Positions 16,841 through 28,570 of a stretch of 64,000 nucleotides of DNA are shown here, piece after piece. The position numbers and the translations under genes were made by a program. How positions within the stretch are numbered: position 1 is the first letter of the stretch; each line of letters begins with the position of its first letter. Source of the DNA: an uncultured Pelagibacteraceae bacterium. GTDB lineage: Bacteria > Pseudomonadota > Alphaproteobacteria > Pelagibacterales > Pelagibacteraceae. The notes beneath the pieces are model-generated. The model did no database searches and was not told the DNA's origin. It was given only the letters and a program-made list of their open reading frames with translations. Location: assembly GCA_902545635.1 (NCBI GenBank), contig CACCGT010000005.1, positions 1 to 64,000 on the forward strand. The letters are read 5' to 3'.

Positions 16841-17398
16841 CTACTCAGATTTAAAACTAATTATTTTATCAGGATTAGAAACAGATCCATTTGGTCCGTC
16901 CCCTTTTGTAATCATATCTACAAACTCCATTCCTTCTAAAACTTTACCAAATACAGTGTATTGTCTATCTAAATGCGGTGTTGGACCAAAGCAAATAAAA
17001 AATTGACTATTAGCACTATTTGGATTTGAAGATCTCGCCATAGACAAAGTGCCTCTCTCATGAGGCAAATCATTAAATTCTTCTTTAAGATCAGGTAAAT
17101 CAGATCCACCCATACCTGCCCTGCTTAAATTAAAGTTATCAGATGATGAGTTTCCGAATTGAACATCTCCAGTTTGAGCCATAAAACCATCTATTACTCT
17201 ATGAAAAACTACTCCATCATATTTTCCATTATCTGCCAACTCAGTTATTCTTTTTACATGGTTCGGTGCTACATCTGGAAATAATTGTATTTTTACATCT
17301 CCATCTTTTAACTTAAGTATCATAATATTCTCCTTTGCCTTTAATGCAGTTGTTAATAATAATATTGATATAATTAAAGTAATTGTTTTTTTAAGCAT
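16841..17398 (-). CDS. Periplasmic cyclophilin-type peptidyl-prolyl isomerase
   Basis: Cyclophilin of 185 residues with an N-terminal signal segment (about residues 1-22, ending L-K-A). The catalytic region F-H-R-V-I-D-G-F-M-A-Q-T-G-D, the A-N-S-Q-F-F-I-C-F segment and L-D-R-Q-Y-T-V-F-G-K-V are standard. It probably assists folding of exported proteins. The start overlaps the end of coaD by 8 bases, so gyrA, coaD and this gene form a coupled unit that probably continues to tgt. Confidence 0.93.
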   Translation of the reverse strand: MLKKTITLIISILLLTTALKAKENIMILKLKDGDVKIQLFPDVAPNHVKRITELADNGKYDGVVFHRVIDGFMAQTGDVQFGNSSSDNFNLSRAGMGGSDLPDLKEEFNDLPHERGTLSMARSSNPNSANSQFFICFGPTPHLDRQYTVFGKVLEGMEFVDMITKGDGPNGSVSNPDKIISFKSE

Positions 17399-17885
17399 AG
17401 ATTTTTTTCAAAGATTTTATTGTGCTTTTAGTTGTAAATTTTCTTAAATCACCTTTATGAATAGCTATTTCCTTAACAAAACGAGAGGAAATGATTTGAT
17501 TTTCAACATCTGACATAAGAAAAACTGTTTCAACTTTATTATTTAATTTTCTATTCATTCCAGCAAGCTGAAATTCATATTCAAAATCAGATACAGCCCT
17601 TAAACCTCTTAATATAAGGTTTGATTTATATTTTTTACATAATTCGGTTGTTAAAGAATTAAATTTAATAACTTGAATTTTGTTTTTTGGAAACTTTAGA
17701 TCTTTATATAAAGCTTTTGATACAATGTTATGTCTTTCATCAATAGGAAATAAAAAATTTTTTTGATTTCCGTCAGAAATACCTACAATAATTTTATCAG
17801 CTATTTTTAGAGCTTTTTTAATTACGTCGATATGTCCATTAGTAATTGGATCAAATGTACCTGGATATATAGCAATATTTTTCAT
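17391..17885 (-). CDS. coaD: Phosphopantetheine adenylyltransferase
   Basis: Fourth step of coenzyme A synthesis, joining 4'-phosphopantetheine with ATP. Y-P-G-T-F-D-P-I-T-N-G-H carries the nucleotidyltransferase T/H-x-G-H motif, and the late I-S-S-R-F-V-K-E-I-A segment is also conserved. I choose the ATG ending at 17885 over the in-frame TTG ending at 17888; with this choice the gyrA stop and coaD start share one base (TGATG). The resulting 164 residues are the normal length. Confidence 0.96.
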   Translation of the reverse strand: MKNIAIYPGTFDPITNGHIDVIKKALKIADKIIVGISDGNQKNFLFPIDERHNIVSKALYKDLKFPKNKIQVIKFNSLTTELCKKYKSNLILRGLRAVSDFEYEFQLAGMNRKLNNKVETVFLMSDVENQIISSRFVKEIAIHKGDLRKFTTKSTIKSLKKIYA

Positions 17886-20467
17886 CAAACCAAATTATCA
17901 TCTAATTTGATTGCGGAAACAACCTTTTCATCGCCAGTTAATTTAATGATTCTTACACCTTGGGTATTTCTGCCTGCAATTCTTATTTCCTTAACTGCGG
18001 TTCTTATAACTCTTCCTTTATTTGTAGAGATTAAAATTTGGTCTCCTTCAAAGACTGGGAAAGATGATGAGACGTTACCGTTTCTCGGTGAATTAACTAT
18101 GCCTATTATGCCTTTACCACCGCGATTTGTAACTCTAAAATCATAATGCGATGTTCTTTTGCCATAACCATTTTCTGTAATTGATAAGATAAATTTTTCT
18201 TTTGCTTTAAACTCAGATTTTTCATCTTTAGTTTTGGTTTTACTTTTTTTAATATCATCATTATTAATTATAGATAATGAAACTATTGTATCTTTTTCAG
18301 TAAGGTTGATACCTCTTATACCTTTAGAAGACCTTCCTTTAAATACTCTAAGTTTTTTTGACTCAAACCTAATGCATTTTCCAAATTTTGTATTTAGCAT
18401 TATATCTTGATTGTCTGTACATATTTTTACTCCAATGATTTTGTCATCAGTGTCTAATTTCATTGCAATTTTTCCTGATGCATTTATAGAGGTAAAATCG
18501 TCCAAATTATTTTTTCTTATCTTCCCTTTGCTTGTTGCAAAAATTATGTGCATATTTTTTTTATCTATTCCTTCGTCAGGGAAAGGCATAATAGAACTAA
18601 TAGATTGATAATTTTTCAGAGGTAAAATATTAAAAAGTGATTTTCCTTTTGATGAAGCAGATCCTTCTGGAATTTTCCATGCTTTAACTTTATAAGCCAG
18701 TCCCTCTGTTGAAAAAAATAAGAGGGATGTATGAGTATCAACGGACAAAGTTTGAACCACAGAGTCTTCTTCTCTTGTTTTAATACCAGTCTTTCCTTTT
18801 CCACCTCTTTTTTGTTGTTTAACTCCACTTAAAGCACCTCTTTTTATATAACCTTGCAAGGTTATTGTTATTATTACAGACTCCTTTTGTATTGTTTCTT
18901 CTATGTCATAATTCAAAACTGCGTCAATAATTTTTGTCCTTCTTGGAGATGAAAATTTGTCTTTTATTGTTTGAAGATCATTACTAATTACCTTCAACAA
19001 CTCATTTTTTGAATTTATAATTTTTTTATAATTAGAAATTTCCTGAGCTAATTTTTTTATTTCAACTTCAATTTCATTAATTCCAATAGCAGTTAATTTT
19101 TGCAATCTTAACTCTAATATTGAAATTACTTGATTAATTGAAAGAATGTATTTTCCTTTATAGTTTTTGGTGTCGACAAGTTTAATAAGCTTTGAAGCTT
19201 TATTTATTTTCCAGGAAGTTTTTAAAAGAGTATTTTTAGCTTCCTCTGGATTTTTCGAGGATCTTATTATTTTAATTACTTTATCAATGTTTTCTACACT
19301 AACTGACAACCCTAATAAAATATGAACTCTCTCCTCTGCTTTTTGAAGATCAAATTTAGTTCTTTTTATAACTACATCTTCTCTAAATTTTAAAAAGTTT
19401 TCTAAAAAATCTTTAAGAGTACATGTTTTTGGTTTTTGATCTACTATTGCTAAAGAATTAAAACCAAATGAAGATTCTATTGAAGTGTATTTGTAAAGTT
19501 GTCTTTTTACAGTTTCTGGTTCAACATTTCTTCTTAGATCAATAGATACTCTTATACCTTCGCTATTTGACTCATCTCTAATATCACTTATGCCCTCTAT
19601 TTTTTTATCTCTTACTAATTCTGCAATTCTCTCATTTAAATTAGCTTTATTAATTTGATACGGGATCGATGAAATAACAAGCCTATCTTTGCCATTTTTT
19701 AAATTTTCAACAGATATTTCTCCTCGTATTTTAAATGATCCTCTTCCTGTTTTGTATCCTTGTTTAATAATATCTTTACCAATTATTACGCCTCCAGTTG
19801 GAAAATCTGGTCCTGGCACATGTTTCATTAATTCATTTATTTTAATATCTTTGTTTTTGATTAATGCTAGAGTTGCATCAACCACTTCTCCTAAATTATG
19901 TGGTGGTATACTTGTTGCCATTCCAACTGCTATTCCTCCTGCACCATTTACTAAAAGATTTGGATATTGAGCGGGCAAAACTGTTGGTTCTTGCTCAGTT
20001 TCATCATAATTGCTTTTGAATGAAACTGTATTTTTTTCAATATCATCAATTAGAAACTGCGAAACTTTTGCTAATTTTGTTTCTGTATATCTCATAGCTG
20101 CTGGTGGATCTCCATCAATTGAGCCAAAATTCCCTTGACCATCTACTAATGGAACACTCATTGAGAACTCTTGAACCATTCTAACTAGAGCATCATAAAC
20201 TGCTTGGTCTCCATGCGGATGATATTTACCTATAACGTCACCAACAATTCTTGCTGATTTTCTAAATTGTTTAGACCAGTCAAAACCACCTTTGTGCATT
20301 GCATATATAATTCTTCTATGAACTGGTTTTAAACCATCTCTTATATCAGGTAATGCCCTACTTACTATCACGCTCATTGCATAAGACAGATAGGATGAGC
20401 TCATCTCATCGTACATAGAGATTGGTTTAATATTGTTATTTACTTTTGAGATTTCGTTTTTTTCCAT
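17885..20467 (-). CDS. gyrA: DNA gyrase subunit A
   Basis: Subunit of the topoisomerase II that introduces negative supercoils. The N-terminal [16 protein letters not shown] and the catalytic Tyr in A-A-M-R-Y-T-E are present, followed by the coiled-coil gate and a C-terminal beta-pinwheel with the GyrA-box-like Q-Q-K-R-G-G-K-G. At 860 residues it is full length. In the quinolone-binding region the motif is [10 protein letters not shown], with Gln where E. coli has Ser83. A Lys/Glu/Ser-rich insertion lies within the C-terminal domain (S-K-T-K-T-K-D-E-K). Confidence 0.98.
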   Translation of the reverse strand: MEKNEISKVNNNIKPISMYDEMSSSYLSYAMSVIVSRALPDIRDGLKPVHRRIIYAMHKGGFDWSKQFRKSARIVGDVIGKYHPHGDQAVYDALVRMVQEFSMSVPLVDGQGNFGSIDGDPPAAMRYTETKLAKVSQFLIDDIEKNTVSFKSNYDETEQEPTVLPAQYPNLLVNGAGGIAVGMATSIPPHNLGEVVDATLALIKNKDIKINELMKHVPGPDFPTGGVIIGKDIIKQGYKTGRGSFKIRGEISVENLKNGKDRLVISSIPYQINKANLNERIAELVRDKKIEGISDIRDESNSEGIRVSIDLRRNVEPETVKRQLYKYTSIESSFGFNSLAIVDQKPKTCTLKDFLENFLKFREDVVIKRTKFDLQKAEERVHILLGLSVSVENIDKVIKIIRSSKNPEEAKNTLLKTSWKINKASKLIKLVDTKNYKGKYILSINQVISILELRLQKLTAIGINEIEVEIKKLAQEISNYKKIINSKNELLKVISNDLQTIKDKFSSPRRTKIIDAVLNYDIEETIQKESVIITITLQGYIKRGALSGVKQQKRGGKGKTGIKTREEDSVVQTLSVDTHTSLLFFSTEGLAYKVKAWKIPEGSASSKGKSLFNILPLKNYQSISSIMPFPDEGIDKKNMHIIFATSKGKIRKNNLDDFTSINASGKIAMKLDTDDKIIGVKICTDNQDIMLNTKFGKCIRFESKKLRVFKGRSSKGIRGINLTEKDTIVSLSIINNDDIKKSKTKTKDEKSEFKAKEKFILSITENGYGKRTSHYDFRVTNRGGKGIIGIVNSPRNGNVSSSFPVFEGDQILISTNKGRVIRTAVKEIRIAGRNTQGVRIIKLTGDEKVVSAIKLDDNLV

Positions 20468-20472
20468 ACTAG

Positions 20473-20922
20473 TTAAAATGGAATATCATCATCTAAATCA
20501 CTTTGGGTTGGTGCAGGACTATCATCAAAGGTTTGTTTGTTATCTTGTGATCCAATATTATTTTGATTGCCACCACCTAACATTGTTAAAGACGAGTTGT
20601 AACTTTGTATAAGAATTTCAGTTGAATACTTATCTTGTCCACTTTGTTCATCTTTCCATTTTCTGGTTGAAAGTTGACCCTCAACGTATACTTGTGCTCC
20701 TTTTTTTAAATACTGTTGAACGACATTAACTAATCCTTCATTAAAAACAACGATTCTATGCCATTCAGTTTTTTCTTTTTTTTCACCTGTATTTTTATCT
20801 TTCCAAGATTGACTGGTTGCTAGACTTAATCTGGCTACACTTTTTCCATTAACCATTTGTTTAACTTCTGGATCTGCGCCTAAACGACCAATTAATAATA
20901 CTTTATTTAAACTACCAGCCAT
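20473..20922 (-). CDS. ssb: Single-stranded DNA-binding protein
   Basis: 149-residue OB-fold protein that coats single-stranded DNA. The N-terminus [14 protein letters not shown] and the W-H-R-I-V-V-F core are conserved. A Gln/Asn-rich linker leads to the acidic tail D-D-D-I-P-F that recruits repair and replication partners. It lies 5 bases upstream of gyrA and is divergent from uvrA, a classic ssb-uvrA pairing. No convincing SOS box is visible in the 80-base intergenic region. Confidence 0.97.
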   Translation of the reverse strand: MAGSLNKVLLIGRLGADPEVKQMVNGKSVARLSLATSQSWKDKNTGEKKEKTEWHRIVVFNEGLVNVVQQYLKKGAQVYVEGQLSTRKWKDEQSGQDKYSTEILIQSYNSSLTMLGGGNQNNIGSQDNKQTFDDSPAPTQSDLDDDIPF

Positions 20923-21002
20923 AATATTTTAATATTTAGAATGTTTATTATAACACTTATTGATCTGAATATTGATTTTATTAAATTAAAGCAACAAAAA
21001 TT

Positions 21003-23879
21003 ATGCTCAAAAAGATAGTTATTAAGGGTGCAAAAGAGCACAATTTAAAGAATATTACACTCGAGATTCCAAAAGAAAAATTTGTCGTGATTACAGGGTT
21101 ATCTGGGTCTGGTAAATCATCATTAGCATTTGATACAGTCTACGCAGAAGGGCAACGAAGATATGTTGAAAGTTTGTCTGCATACGCAAGACAATTTCTA
21201 GATAAAATGAAAAAACCAAACGTAGATTTGATTGAAGGTTTAAGCCCAGCAATTTCTATAGAGCAAAAAAATACATCTAAAAATCCAAGATCTACTGTAG
21301 CAACAGTCACAGAAATTTATGACTATATGAGAGTGCTTTATGCAAGAGCAGGCATACCCTATTCACCTTTTACAGGTTTGCCAATTACTTCACAAACAAT
21401 TAGTCAAATAGTAGACAAAATAAAAACTCTTCCTAAAAAATCTACTATTTACTTATATGCACCTGTTGTTAGAGGAAGAAAAGGAGAATATCGAAAAGAT
21501 ATACTTGGTTATAAAAAAAGAGGATTTAGAAAAATTAAAGTAGATAATAAATTATATGATATTGATGAAGTTCCAGAATTAAATAAAAAACTTAAACATG
21601 ATATCTCTGTCTTAGTCGATAGGATAGTTCTAAATGCATCATTAGGTAATAGATTAGCAGAGAGTGTGGAAACAGCTGTAAATTTAGCTTATGGTCTTAT
21701 GTTTGTAGAGTATGAAGATGAAACTCTCCCAAAAAAATTTAGAAAAATTGAAAATTTAATTTTTTCAACGAAATTTGCATGTCCAGAAAGTGGTTTCACC
21801 ATTGAAGAGATCGAGCCTAGATTATTTTCTTTTAACAGTCCTTATGGTGCATGCGAAGAATGTGAAGGTATAGGAGTAAAATTAAATGTAGATCCTAAAT
21901 TGGTAGTACCAGATGAAAAAAAAACTATAGCAGATGGCGCAATTGAACCTTGGTCAAAATCGTCTTCTTTATACTACGCTCAAACTTTAGCATCTATAGC
22001 AAAACATTATGGATTTTCGTTAAATGATAGATGGTCAAAATTACCAAAAAAAATTAAAGATGTAATTCTTTTTGGTTCAGACGATGAGGAAATAAAATTT
22101 TCTTATGATGATGGATATGAAAAATATTCACATAAAAAAACATTTGAGGGTGTAGTAAATAATCTTGAAAGAAGATTTTTAGAAACTGACAGTGATTGGA
22201 AAAGAGAAGAAATTTCACAATATCAATCTGATACAAAATGTGAAAGGTGTAATGGACACAGATTAAAAGATGAGGCTTTATGTGTAAAAATTAATGAACT
22301 GAATATTAGTGAAGTTACAGAAAAATCAATTTACGATGCAAAAGAGTGGTTTAAGTCACTAGAAACCAAATTAGATAAAAGGCAATTAAAAATAGCACAA
22401 CATATACTCAAAGAAATTAACGAGAGATTAAACTTTTTATTAAATGTTGGACTTGATTACCTAACATTGTCTAGAGAGTCTGGAACATTGTCAGGAGGTG
22501 AAGCTCAAAGAATTAGATTAGCATCTCAAATAGGATCTGGATTAACTGGTGTATTATATGTTCTTGATGAACCATCTATAGGTTTGCACCAAAAAGATAA
22601 TGTAAAGTTAATTAATGCATTAAAAAGATTAAGAGACCTGGGAAATACAGTAATTGTGGTTGAACATGATACTGAAACGATGGAAAATGCTGACCATATA
22701 ATTGACCTTGGACCTGAAGCTGGAAATAAAGGCGGAGAAGTAATTGCACAAGGTTCATACAAAGATATTCTTGATAATGATAAAAGTATTACTGGTAGAT
22801 ACTTGTCAAATAAGAGCTACATACCTATCCCACGTAATAGAAGATTAGCAAAAAATGGTAGATTTTTAGAAATTAATGGTGCAAGTGGTAATAATTTAAA
22901 CAACGTGAATCTTAAAATCCCATTAGGAAGTTTCACATGTGTTACTGGTGTATCTGGTAGTGGTAAATCTACTTTAATACTTCAAACACTTTACAATGCC
23001 TTAAATCTTACTTTAAATAATAATAAATCAAGAAAAATACCTAAACCATTTAGAGGTTTTAAAGGAATTGAATTAGTAGACAAAATTATTGATATTGATC
23101 AATCACCAATTGGAAGAACTCCAAGATCAAATCCTGCAACTTACACCGGTGCTTTTGGACCGATCAGGGATTGGTTTACTAATTTGCCAGAAGCAAAAAG
23201 TAGAGGTTATAAGCCTGGAAGATTTTCTTTTAATGTTAAAGGCGGACGATGTGAAGCTTGTGAAGGTGACGGGGTAATAACTTACGAGATGCATTTTTTG
23301 CCAGATGTATACATCACTTGTGATGAATGCAAAGGTACAAGATACAATAGAGAAACATTAGAGATTAAATTTAAAGATAAAAGTATTGCGGATGTTCTAA
23401 ATATGACTGTGGACGAAGGTTGTGAGTATTTTGAAAATATTTCAAATATAAAGACTAAATTATTAACACTCAAAAAAGTTGGTTTGGGTTATATAAAAAT
23501 TGGTCAACAAGCAACTACTCTTTCTGGTGGTGAAGCTCAAAGAATAAAACTAGCAAAAGAATTATCTAAAAGATCAACAGGAAGAACCATTTACATTTTG
23601 GATGAACCGACTACTGGATTACATCAACATGATATTAAGAAATTATTAGAAATACTCCATACTTTTGTTGCAACTGGAAACACAGTTGTTGTAATTGAAC
23701 ACAATTTAGACGTTATAAAAACAGCAGATTATATTGTTGATATGGGTCCTGATGGTGGAGTGAAAGGTGGAAATATTATAGCAGAAGGAAAACCTGAGGA
23801 AATTATTAATGTTAAAGATAGTTATACAGGTAAATTTTTAAAACCTTTGCTCGATAATAAATTTAAAAAAACAGCTTAA
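21003..23879 (+). CDS. uvrA: Excinuclease ABC subunit A
   Basis: Damage-recognition ATPase of nucleotide excision repair. Two ABC modules are present, each with Walker A (G-L-S-G-S-G-K-S-S near residue 33 and G-V-S-G-S-G-K-S-T near 655) and an L-S-G-G-E-A-Q-R signature. Zinc-finger cysteine pairs occur in both halves, such as C-E-R-C-N-G-H and C-E-A-C-E-G-D-G. At 958 residues it is complete. It is divergent from ssb. Confidence 0.98.
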   Translation: MLKKIVIKGAKEHNLKNITLEIPKEKFVVITGLSGSGKSSLAFDTVYAEGQRRYVESLSAYARQFLDKMKKPNVDLIEGLSPAISIEQKNTSKNPRSTVATVTEIYDYMRVLYARAGIPYSPFTGLPITSQTISQIVDKIKTLPKKSTIYLYAPVVRGRKGEYRKDILGYKKRGFRKIKVDNKLYDIDEVPELNKKLKHDISVLVDRIVLNASLGNRLAESVETAVNLAYGLMFVEYEDETLPKKFRKIENLIFSTKFACPESGFTIEEIEPRLFSFNSPYGACEECEGIGVKLNVDPKLVVPDEKKTIADGAIEPWSKSSSLYYAQTLASIAKHYGFSLNDRWSKLPKKIKDVILFGSDDEEIKFSYDDGYEKYSHKKTFEGVVNNLERRFLETDSDWKREEISQYQSDTKCERCNGHRLKDEALCVKINELNISEVTEKSIYDAKEWFKSLETKLDKRQLKIAQHILKEINERLNFLLNVGLDYLTLSRESGTLSGGEAQRIRLASQIGSGLTGVLYVLDEPSIGLHQKDNVKLINALKRLRDLGNTVIVVEHDTETMENADHIIDLGPEAGNKGGEVIAQGSYKDILDNDKSITGRYLSNKSYIPIPRNRRLAKNGRFLEINGASGNNLNNVNLKIPLGSFTCVTGVSGSGKSTLILQTLYNALNLTLNNNKSRKIPKPFRGFKGIELVDKIIDIDQSPIGRTPRSNPATYTGAFGPIRDWFTNLPEAKSRGYKPGRFSFNVKGGRCEACEGDGVITYEMHFLPDVYITCDECKGTRYNRETLEIKFKDKSIADVLNMTVDEGCEYFENISNIKTKLLTLKKVGLGYIKIGQQATTLSGGEAQRIKLAKELSKRSTGRTIYILDEPTTGLHQHDIKKLLEILHTFVATGNTVVVIEHNLDVIKTADYIVDMGPDGGVKGGNIIAEGKPEEIINVKDSYTGKFLKPLLDNKFKKTA

Positions 23880-23912
23880 AAAATATTTAAAAATGATATA
23901 AAATATTAATAT

Positions 23913-24515
23913 ATGACTTCGATTCTACAATCTTTATCAAAAACTATCCACGTTTCTTTGGCGCTATCAATTTTGCTATTCCTTGGTTTGTATTTTGGAA
24001 ACGGTGGTTTTGATTTCGATTTAGTTTTTTGGAGTTGGTTATTTAGATACATACATGTAATTGTAGCCATCATGTGGATAGGATTGCTTTGGTATTTTAA
24101 TTTTGTACAAATACCTAACATGGCTAAAATTCCAGATGAGCAAAAACCAGCTATTGGAAAAGTGATTGCACCAGCAGCACTATTTTGGTTTAGATGGGCA
24201 GCTTTATTCACAGTAATATCTGGACTTATATTGGCTTATATAAATGGATATGTTCATCAAGCTATGGCCCTTGGAATTGGATCAGGTGGTGGTAAAGCTA
24301 CGGCAATTGGAATTGGTATGTGGCTTGGAATAATCATGGCTTTTAATGTTTGGTTTGTAATTTGGCCTAACCAAAAAAAAGCTTTGGGTATTGTAACGGT
24401 TGAACCAGATGTTAAGGCAAAATCCGCAAAAACTGCAATGTTATTTTCTAGAACAAATACTTTGCTATCATTGCCGATGTTGTTATCGATGGTTGTAGCT
24501 CAAAACTTATATTAA
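23913..24515 (+). CDS. PuuD-like urate hydroxylase membrane domain protein
   Basis: 200-residue membrane protein with about five hydrophobic segments. It resembles the N-terminal membrane part of the urate hydroxylase PuuD family: W-S-W-L-F-R-Y-I-H-V-I-V-A-I-M-W-I-G, then F-W-F-R-W-A-A-L-F-T-V-I-S-G, with conserved histidines. The C-terminal cytochrome c domain of full PuuD is absent, so urate oxidation is not assured; it may be a related electron-transfer membrane protein. It follows uvrA by 33 bases and overlaps secF tail-to-tail by 4 bases. Confidence 0.6.
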   Translation: MTSILQSLSKTIHVSLALSILLFLGLYFGNGGFDFDLVFWSWLFRYIHVIVAIMWIGLLWYFNFVQIPNMAKIPDEQKPAIGKVIAPAALFWFRWAALFTVISGLILAYINGYVHQAMALGIGSGGGKATAIGIGMWLGIIMAFNVWFVIWPNQKKALGIVTVEPDVKAKSAKTAMLFSRTNTLLSLPMLLSMVVAQNLY

Positions 24516-25405
24516 TCTTTTTCTTCTTTAACAATTGTTCTTTGACTAACATTTAGTGCAACTAAAACTGGATTAGCTATATATATTGATGAATATGTTC
24601 CAAATATTACTCCTAAAATCATCGCTAAAGAAAAACCTTTAAGAATTTCACCACCAAATAAATATATGGATAATAAAGCTAGAAGAGTAGTTACTGAAGT
24701 AATTATTGTTCTTGATAAAGTCTCATTGATAGAAATATTTGTTAATTCGTAAATTTTAATATCTGAATACTTTCTTAAGTTTTCTCTTACTCTATCAAAT
24801 ATAACAACTGTATCATTCATTGAGTATCCAACTATAGTTAATACAGCAGCTACTATTGATAAATTAATTTCAAGAGAAAAAATAGAGAATATTCCTAATG
24901 TTATAATTACATCATGAAATATTGCTAATATTGCTCCTAAGCTGAATTGCCACTCAAATCTAATCCAAATATACAACAACATCGCAGCTAAAGATAAGCT
25001 TATTGCAATAATTCCAGATTTAAGAAGTTCTGAACTTACTTTGGGTCCAACGTTTTCTACTCTTCTAAAATCGACATCTCCTATAGAACTGGATAATTTG
25101 TTTTGAATATTTTTAATAAATTCTGGATCGTTTGAATTTTGTTTTTCAAATTTAACTATAAAATCTGTCTCATTACCAAATTTTTTAACTGATACGTCTC
25201 CCAAATTCATTTGATTAAAACTATCTCTGATCATGGATATATTATTAGTTTTATCATTTGTTCTTAATTCAATTAAAGTTCCTCCTTTAAAGTCAACGCC
25301 ATAATTCAAGCCTTTAATAATAAGAAATATTAAAGAAGTAATTATTAAAACAAGGGATAAAATATTAAATTTTCTATAAAATTTATTAAAGGAAATATTA
25401 TTCAT
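24512..25405 (-). CDS. secF: Protein translocase subunit SecF
   Basis: Membrane protein that uses the proton gradient to help complete Sec export. The G-V-D-F-K-G-G-T-L-I-E-L motif, six membrane segments with a large periplasmic loop, and Y-S-M-N-D-T-V-V-I-F-D-R-V-R-E-N are diagnostic. It starts immediately after the secD stop codon without a gap. The length of 297 residues is normal for the separate (non-fused) SecF. Confidence 0.97.
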   Translation of the reverse strand: MNNISFNKFYRKFNILSLVLIITSLIFLIIKGLNYGVDFKGGTLIELRTNDKTNNISMIRDSFNQMNLGDVSVKKFGNETDFIVKFEKQNSNDPEFIKNIQNKLSSSIGDVDFRRVENVGPKVSSELLKSGIIAISLSLAAMLLYIWIRFEWQFSLGAILAIFHDVIITLGIFSIFSLEINLSIVAAVLTIVGYSMNDTVVIFDRVRENLRKYSDIKIYELTNISINETLSRTIITSVTTLLALLSIYLFGGEILKGFSLAMILGVIFGTYSSIYIANPVLVALNVSQRTIVKEEKD

Positions 25406-26959
25406 TTATAATAACTGCTCCTTTTCTTTATTTTTAACCACATATAAAGACGTCAGTAATCTTGCTATAAAATATACAGAGAACAACGTTGTTAATATTC
25501 CAACTCCTAATGTTACTGAGAAACCTTTTACAGGACCTGAGCCCATAAAAAATAATATAAAAGCAGCGATTAACGTTGTGATGTTAGCATCTAAGATTGT
25601 AGTTCTTGACTTCGTATAACCAGCATCAAATGCGATAATAGGATTTTTTTCACTTTTAGTTTCTTCTTTTATACGCTCGAAAATTAAAACATTTGCATCT
25701 ACAGCCATACCTACAGTTAAAATTATTCCCGCTATACCAGGCAAAGTCAGAGTTGCCTCGAATAATGTAAGAATTCCAATTAATAAAAATAGGTTTGTAA
25801 TTAAGGCTAAATTAGCAATTAATCCGAATGCTCTATATTTGTAAATCATAAATATAATAACTAGCAAAAAACCAATAATTAAAGATAGTATTCCTGCATC
25901 AATTGAGTCTTGACCTAAGTCAGGACCAACAGTTCTTTCTTCAATAATATTTAAAGGTGCTGGCAAAGCACCCGATCTAAGCAATAAAGCAAGATCAGTA
26001 GCTGATTGAAAAGTAAAGTTTCCAGAAATTTGACCAGATCCTCCAACTATAGGTTCTCTTACTGTTGGTGCGCTGATTATTTTACCATCTAAAATAATTG
26101 CTAATTGTTTTCCCACACCTGTACTGGTAGCTTTTCCAAATTTTTTCGCACCTACTCTATCTAAACTAAATGAAACTACTGTTTCATTTGTTTGTGAATT
26201 CATAGTAGGTTTTGCATCTACTAAATTATCACCACTTAGTATTATTCTTTTACTTACAATTGCCTCTCTATCATCATCTTCAAATGATAATTTTTCAGTT
26301 CCAAAAGATTCTTCGCTATTTTGTGAAATAAATTGAAATGTAAGATTGGCTGTCTTTCCTAACAATGATTTGATTCTGTTGGGATCATCTAATCCTGGTA
26401 ACTCGACAAGAATACGGTCATTACCTCTTTTAAGTATATTTGGTTCATTAGTTCCAACTTCATCAACTCTTCTTCTTACGATTTCAATTGCTTGATCAAG
26501 GGATGCATTTTTTAATAAAACTAATCCATATCTTGAATAATTAAGATTAAATAAATTATTATTTTCAATAACATCAAATTCATGAGATTTGTAACTCTGA
26601 TAGTATTGGTTAATATCGCTATCCTTATCATTTAGTAATTTTGATACTTGTTCAAGATCTTTTTCTTGAGCCTCAAAAGTAATATTATCTCCATTTAAAG
26701 AAAAATTCTTCAAGCTTATTTCTTTTTCCTTAAAATATCTTTTCAACTCAATAATTTTTGCCTGTAGTCTCTGAGTAATCACGGGTCGATTGTCAATTTC
26801 AAGCAGCAAGTAAGAGCCTCCTTGAAGATCCAAACCTAAATTTATGTTTTTTGAAAAAAATCTATCATCTAATTTTGTAAAATTTGAAATAGCAAAATAT
26901 GAAAAAATTATCGTAAAAATAATTACTGATATTATCCGTAATTTTGAAAAGTATAACAC
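25406..26959 (-). CDS. secD: Protein translocase subunit SecD
   Basis: Partner of SecF in the SecDF-YajC complex. The N-terminal N-L-G-L-D-L-Q-G-G-S-Y-L-L-L-E motif, a large periplasmic P1 domain (about residues 50-320), and the C-terminal membrane domain with M-A-V-D-A-N-V-L-I-F-E-R-I-K-E-E are present in 517 residues. yajC lies 12 bases upstream on the same strand, giving the standard yajC-secD-secF order. Confidence 0.98.
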   Translation of the reverse strand: MLYFSKLRIISVIIFTIIFSYFAISNFTKLDDRFFSKNINLGLDLQGGSYLLLEIDNRPVITQRLQAKIIELKRYFKEKEISLKNFSLNGDNITFEAQEKDLEQVSKLLNDKDSDINQYYQSYKSHEFDVIENNNLFNLNYSRYGLVLLKNASLDQAIEIVRRRVDEVGTNEPNILKRGNDRILVELPGLDDPNRIKSLLGKTANLTFQFISQNSEESFGTEKLSFEDDDREAIVSKRIILSGDNLVDAKPTMNSQTNETVVSFSLDRVGAKKFGKATSTGVGKQLAIILDGKIISAPTVREPIVGGSGQISGNFTFQSATDLALLLRSGALPAPLNIIEERTVGPDLGQDSIDAGILSLIIGFLLVIIFMIYKYRAFGLIANLALITNLFLLIGILTLFEATLTLPGIAGIILTVGMAVDANVLIFERIKEETKSEKNPIIAFDAGYTKSRTTILDANITTLIAAFILFFMGSGPVKGFSVTLGVGILTTLFSVYFIARLLTSLYVVKNKEKEQLL

Positions 26960-26971
26960 TTTTTTGTTATG

Positions 26972-27256
26972 TTATTTTTTTGGTTCGATGGAACTTACTA
27001 AACTTTGTATGCCAGTTGCTCTAACAACTTCAACATTTACATTGTCAGAAATTTTTACTTCAACTTTTTCGTTATCTATAATTCTCTCAACTGTGCCAAG
27101 TATGCCACCAGATGTGATAACCTTATCACCTCTTTTAAGAGCTTCTACCATAGCTTTGTGGTCTTTAACTTTTTTTTGTTGAGGTCTAATTAAGAAAAAA
27201 TAGAAAATTACAAAAATTAAAATTAAGGGTATAAATTGTCCAATTCCAGCATCCAT
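26972..27256 (-). CDS. yajC: Preprotein translocase subunit YajC
   Basis: 94-residue single-span membrane protein. A hydrophobic segment at about residues 5-22 is followed by F-L-I-R-P-Q-Q-K-K and the cytoplasmic part G-D-K-V-I-T-S-G-G-I-L-G-T-V, both family signatures. It is the first gene of the yajC-secD-secF group. A 54-base gap separates it from serS upstream, probably with the promoter. Confidence 0.96.
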   Translation of the reverse strand: MDAGIGQFIPLILIFVIFYFFLIRPQQKKVKDHKAMVEALKRGDKVITSGGILGTVERIIDNEKVEVKISDNVNVEVVRATGIQSLVSSIEPKK

Positions 27257-27310
27257 AACGTATATAATTTATTAAGGCTATTTATCTTATCTTATATTCA
27301 AACTCAACTC

Positions 27311-28570
27311 TTAATTGATGGAAATTTTGTCTATATTAGGCATATATGGCTTTAGAACTTCAGGTATTAAAATTGAACCATCTTGAGTTTGATAATTTTC
27401 CATTATTGCTAACATTGTACGTCCAACTGCCAACCCACTACCATTTAATGTTCCTAAAAACTCTTTTGAATTTTTTTTATCTTTGTATCTTGCTTTCATC
27501 CTTCTTGCTTGGAATGATCCACAAGATGAACAACTAGAAATTTCTCTATATCTATTTTCAGAAGGGAGCCAAACCTCAATATCATACGTTTTTTCGGCGC
27601 TAAAACCCATATCACCAGTACATAAAATAATTTTCCTATATGGAAGTTTTAGCTCATCTAAAATCATGGTAGCTGCATTAGACATACGCTCTAACTCCTC
27701 GGCACATTTATCGTTTTCAACTATGCTAACTAATTCAACTTTATAAAACTGATGTTGTCTAATCATACCTTTTGTATCTTTGCCGTAACTGCCTGCTTCT
27801 TTTCTAAAACATGGAGTTGAAGCAACAACTCTAATTGGTAGATCATCCTTATTTATAATTTGGTTTTTTACTATATTCGTTAAAATTACTTCTGCAGTCG
27901 GAATCAAAAACTTTCTTCCTTCATCTGCATCTAATTTAATTTCAAATTGATCATTTTCAAATTTTGGTAATTGGCCAGTTCCATACATAGTATCAGCGGT
28001 AGCTATTAATGGAGGTGATATTTCTGTGTAACCATTTTTTTGTGTATGAGTATCTATCATAAAATTTGATAGAGCTCTTTCAAGTTGAGCTAATTGTTTT
28101 TTTACAAATACAAACCTAGAGCCTGTGGTTTTTGTGGCTAAGTCAAAATCAAGCATATTAAGATTTTCACCTAATACGAAGTGGGTTTTTGGTTTAAAAT
28201 CAAACTCTTTAATTTCACCTTTTTTTTCAATCTCTACATTAGCATTTTCATCCTGACCAATTGGAACATCGCTTAAAGGTAAGTTTGGTATTGATGACAA
28301 TATGCTATCAATTTGGCTCTGCAGTTTTGATTGATTTTTGTTAATTTCTTCAATTTTAACAGAAAGTTCTTTTGATTTTTCAAATAATTTTTGGTCTTTA
28401 GATTTTGAAATAGTTTTTTTTTCCATTTCAAGTGTTTCTTTTTCTTTGATAAGCTTTCTATTTTCTTCATCTAAACCTATTATGCTATCAAGATCTGTAT
28501 CAGTGTTTCTATTTTTAAGTTTATTCTTAAAATTATCAAAGTCTTTTCTAATATCTTTAATATTGTGCAT
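27311..28570 (-). CDS. serS: Seryl-tRNA synthetase
   Basis: Class II synthetase that charges tRNA-Ser, including the species at 11690. The N-terminal Lys/Glu-rich region (about residues 25-110) is the antiparallel coiled-coil arm that reads the tRNA-Ser variable arm. Motif 2 (F-R-K-E-A-G-S-Y-G) and motif 3 (G-S-G-L-A-V-G-R) are present. At 419 residues it is full length. The start overlaps tatC by 14 bases. Confidence 0.97.
   Translation of the reverse strand: MHNIKDIRKDFDNFKNKLKNRNTDTDLDSIIGLDEENRKLIKEKETLEMEKKTISKSKDQKLFEKSKELSVKIEEINKNQSKLQSQIDSILSSIPNLPLSDVPIGQDENANVEIEKKGEIKEFDFKPKTHFVLGENLNMLDFDLATKTTGSRFVFVKKQLAQLERALSNFMIDTHTQKNGYTEISPPLIATADTMYGTGQLPKFENDQFEIKLDADEGRKFLIPTAEVILTNIVKNQIINKDDLPIRVVASTPCFRKEAGSYGKDTKGMIRQHQFYKVELVSIVENDKCAEELERMSNAATMILDELKLPYRKIILCTGDMGFSAEKTYDIEVWLPSENRYREISSCSSCGSFQARRMKARYKDKKNSKEFLGTLNGSGLAVGRTMLAIMENYQTQDGSILIPEVLKPYMPNIDKISIN

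Noticed and set aside
20923..21002. SOS (LexA) box between ssb and uvrA
   Set aside because: No GTTC-N7-GTTC or similar dyad could be seen in the gap.
23906..24211. Antisense reading frame opposite the PuuD-like gene
   Set aside because: It mirrors a good membrane-protein gene and shows no domain or start signal.
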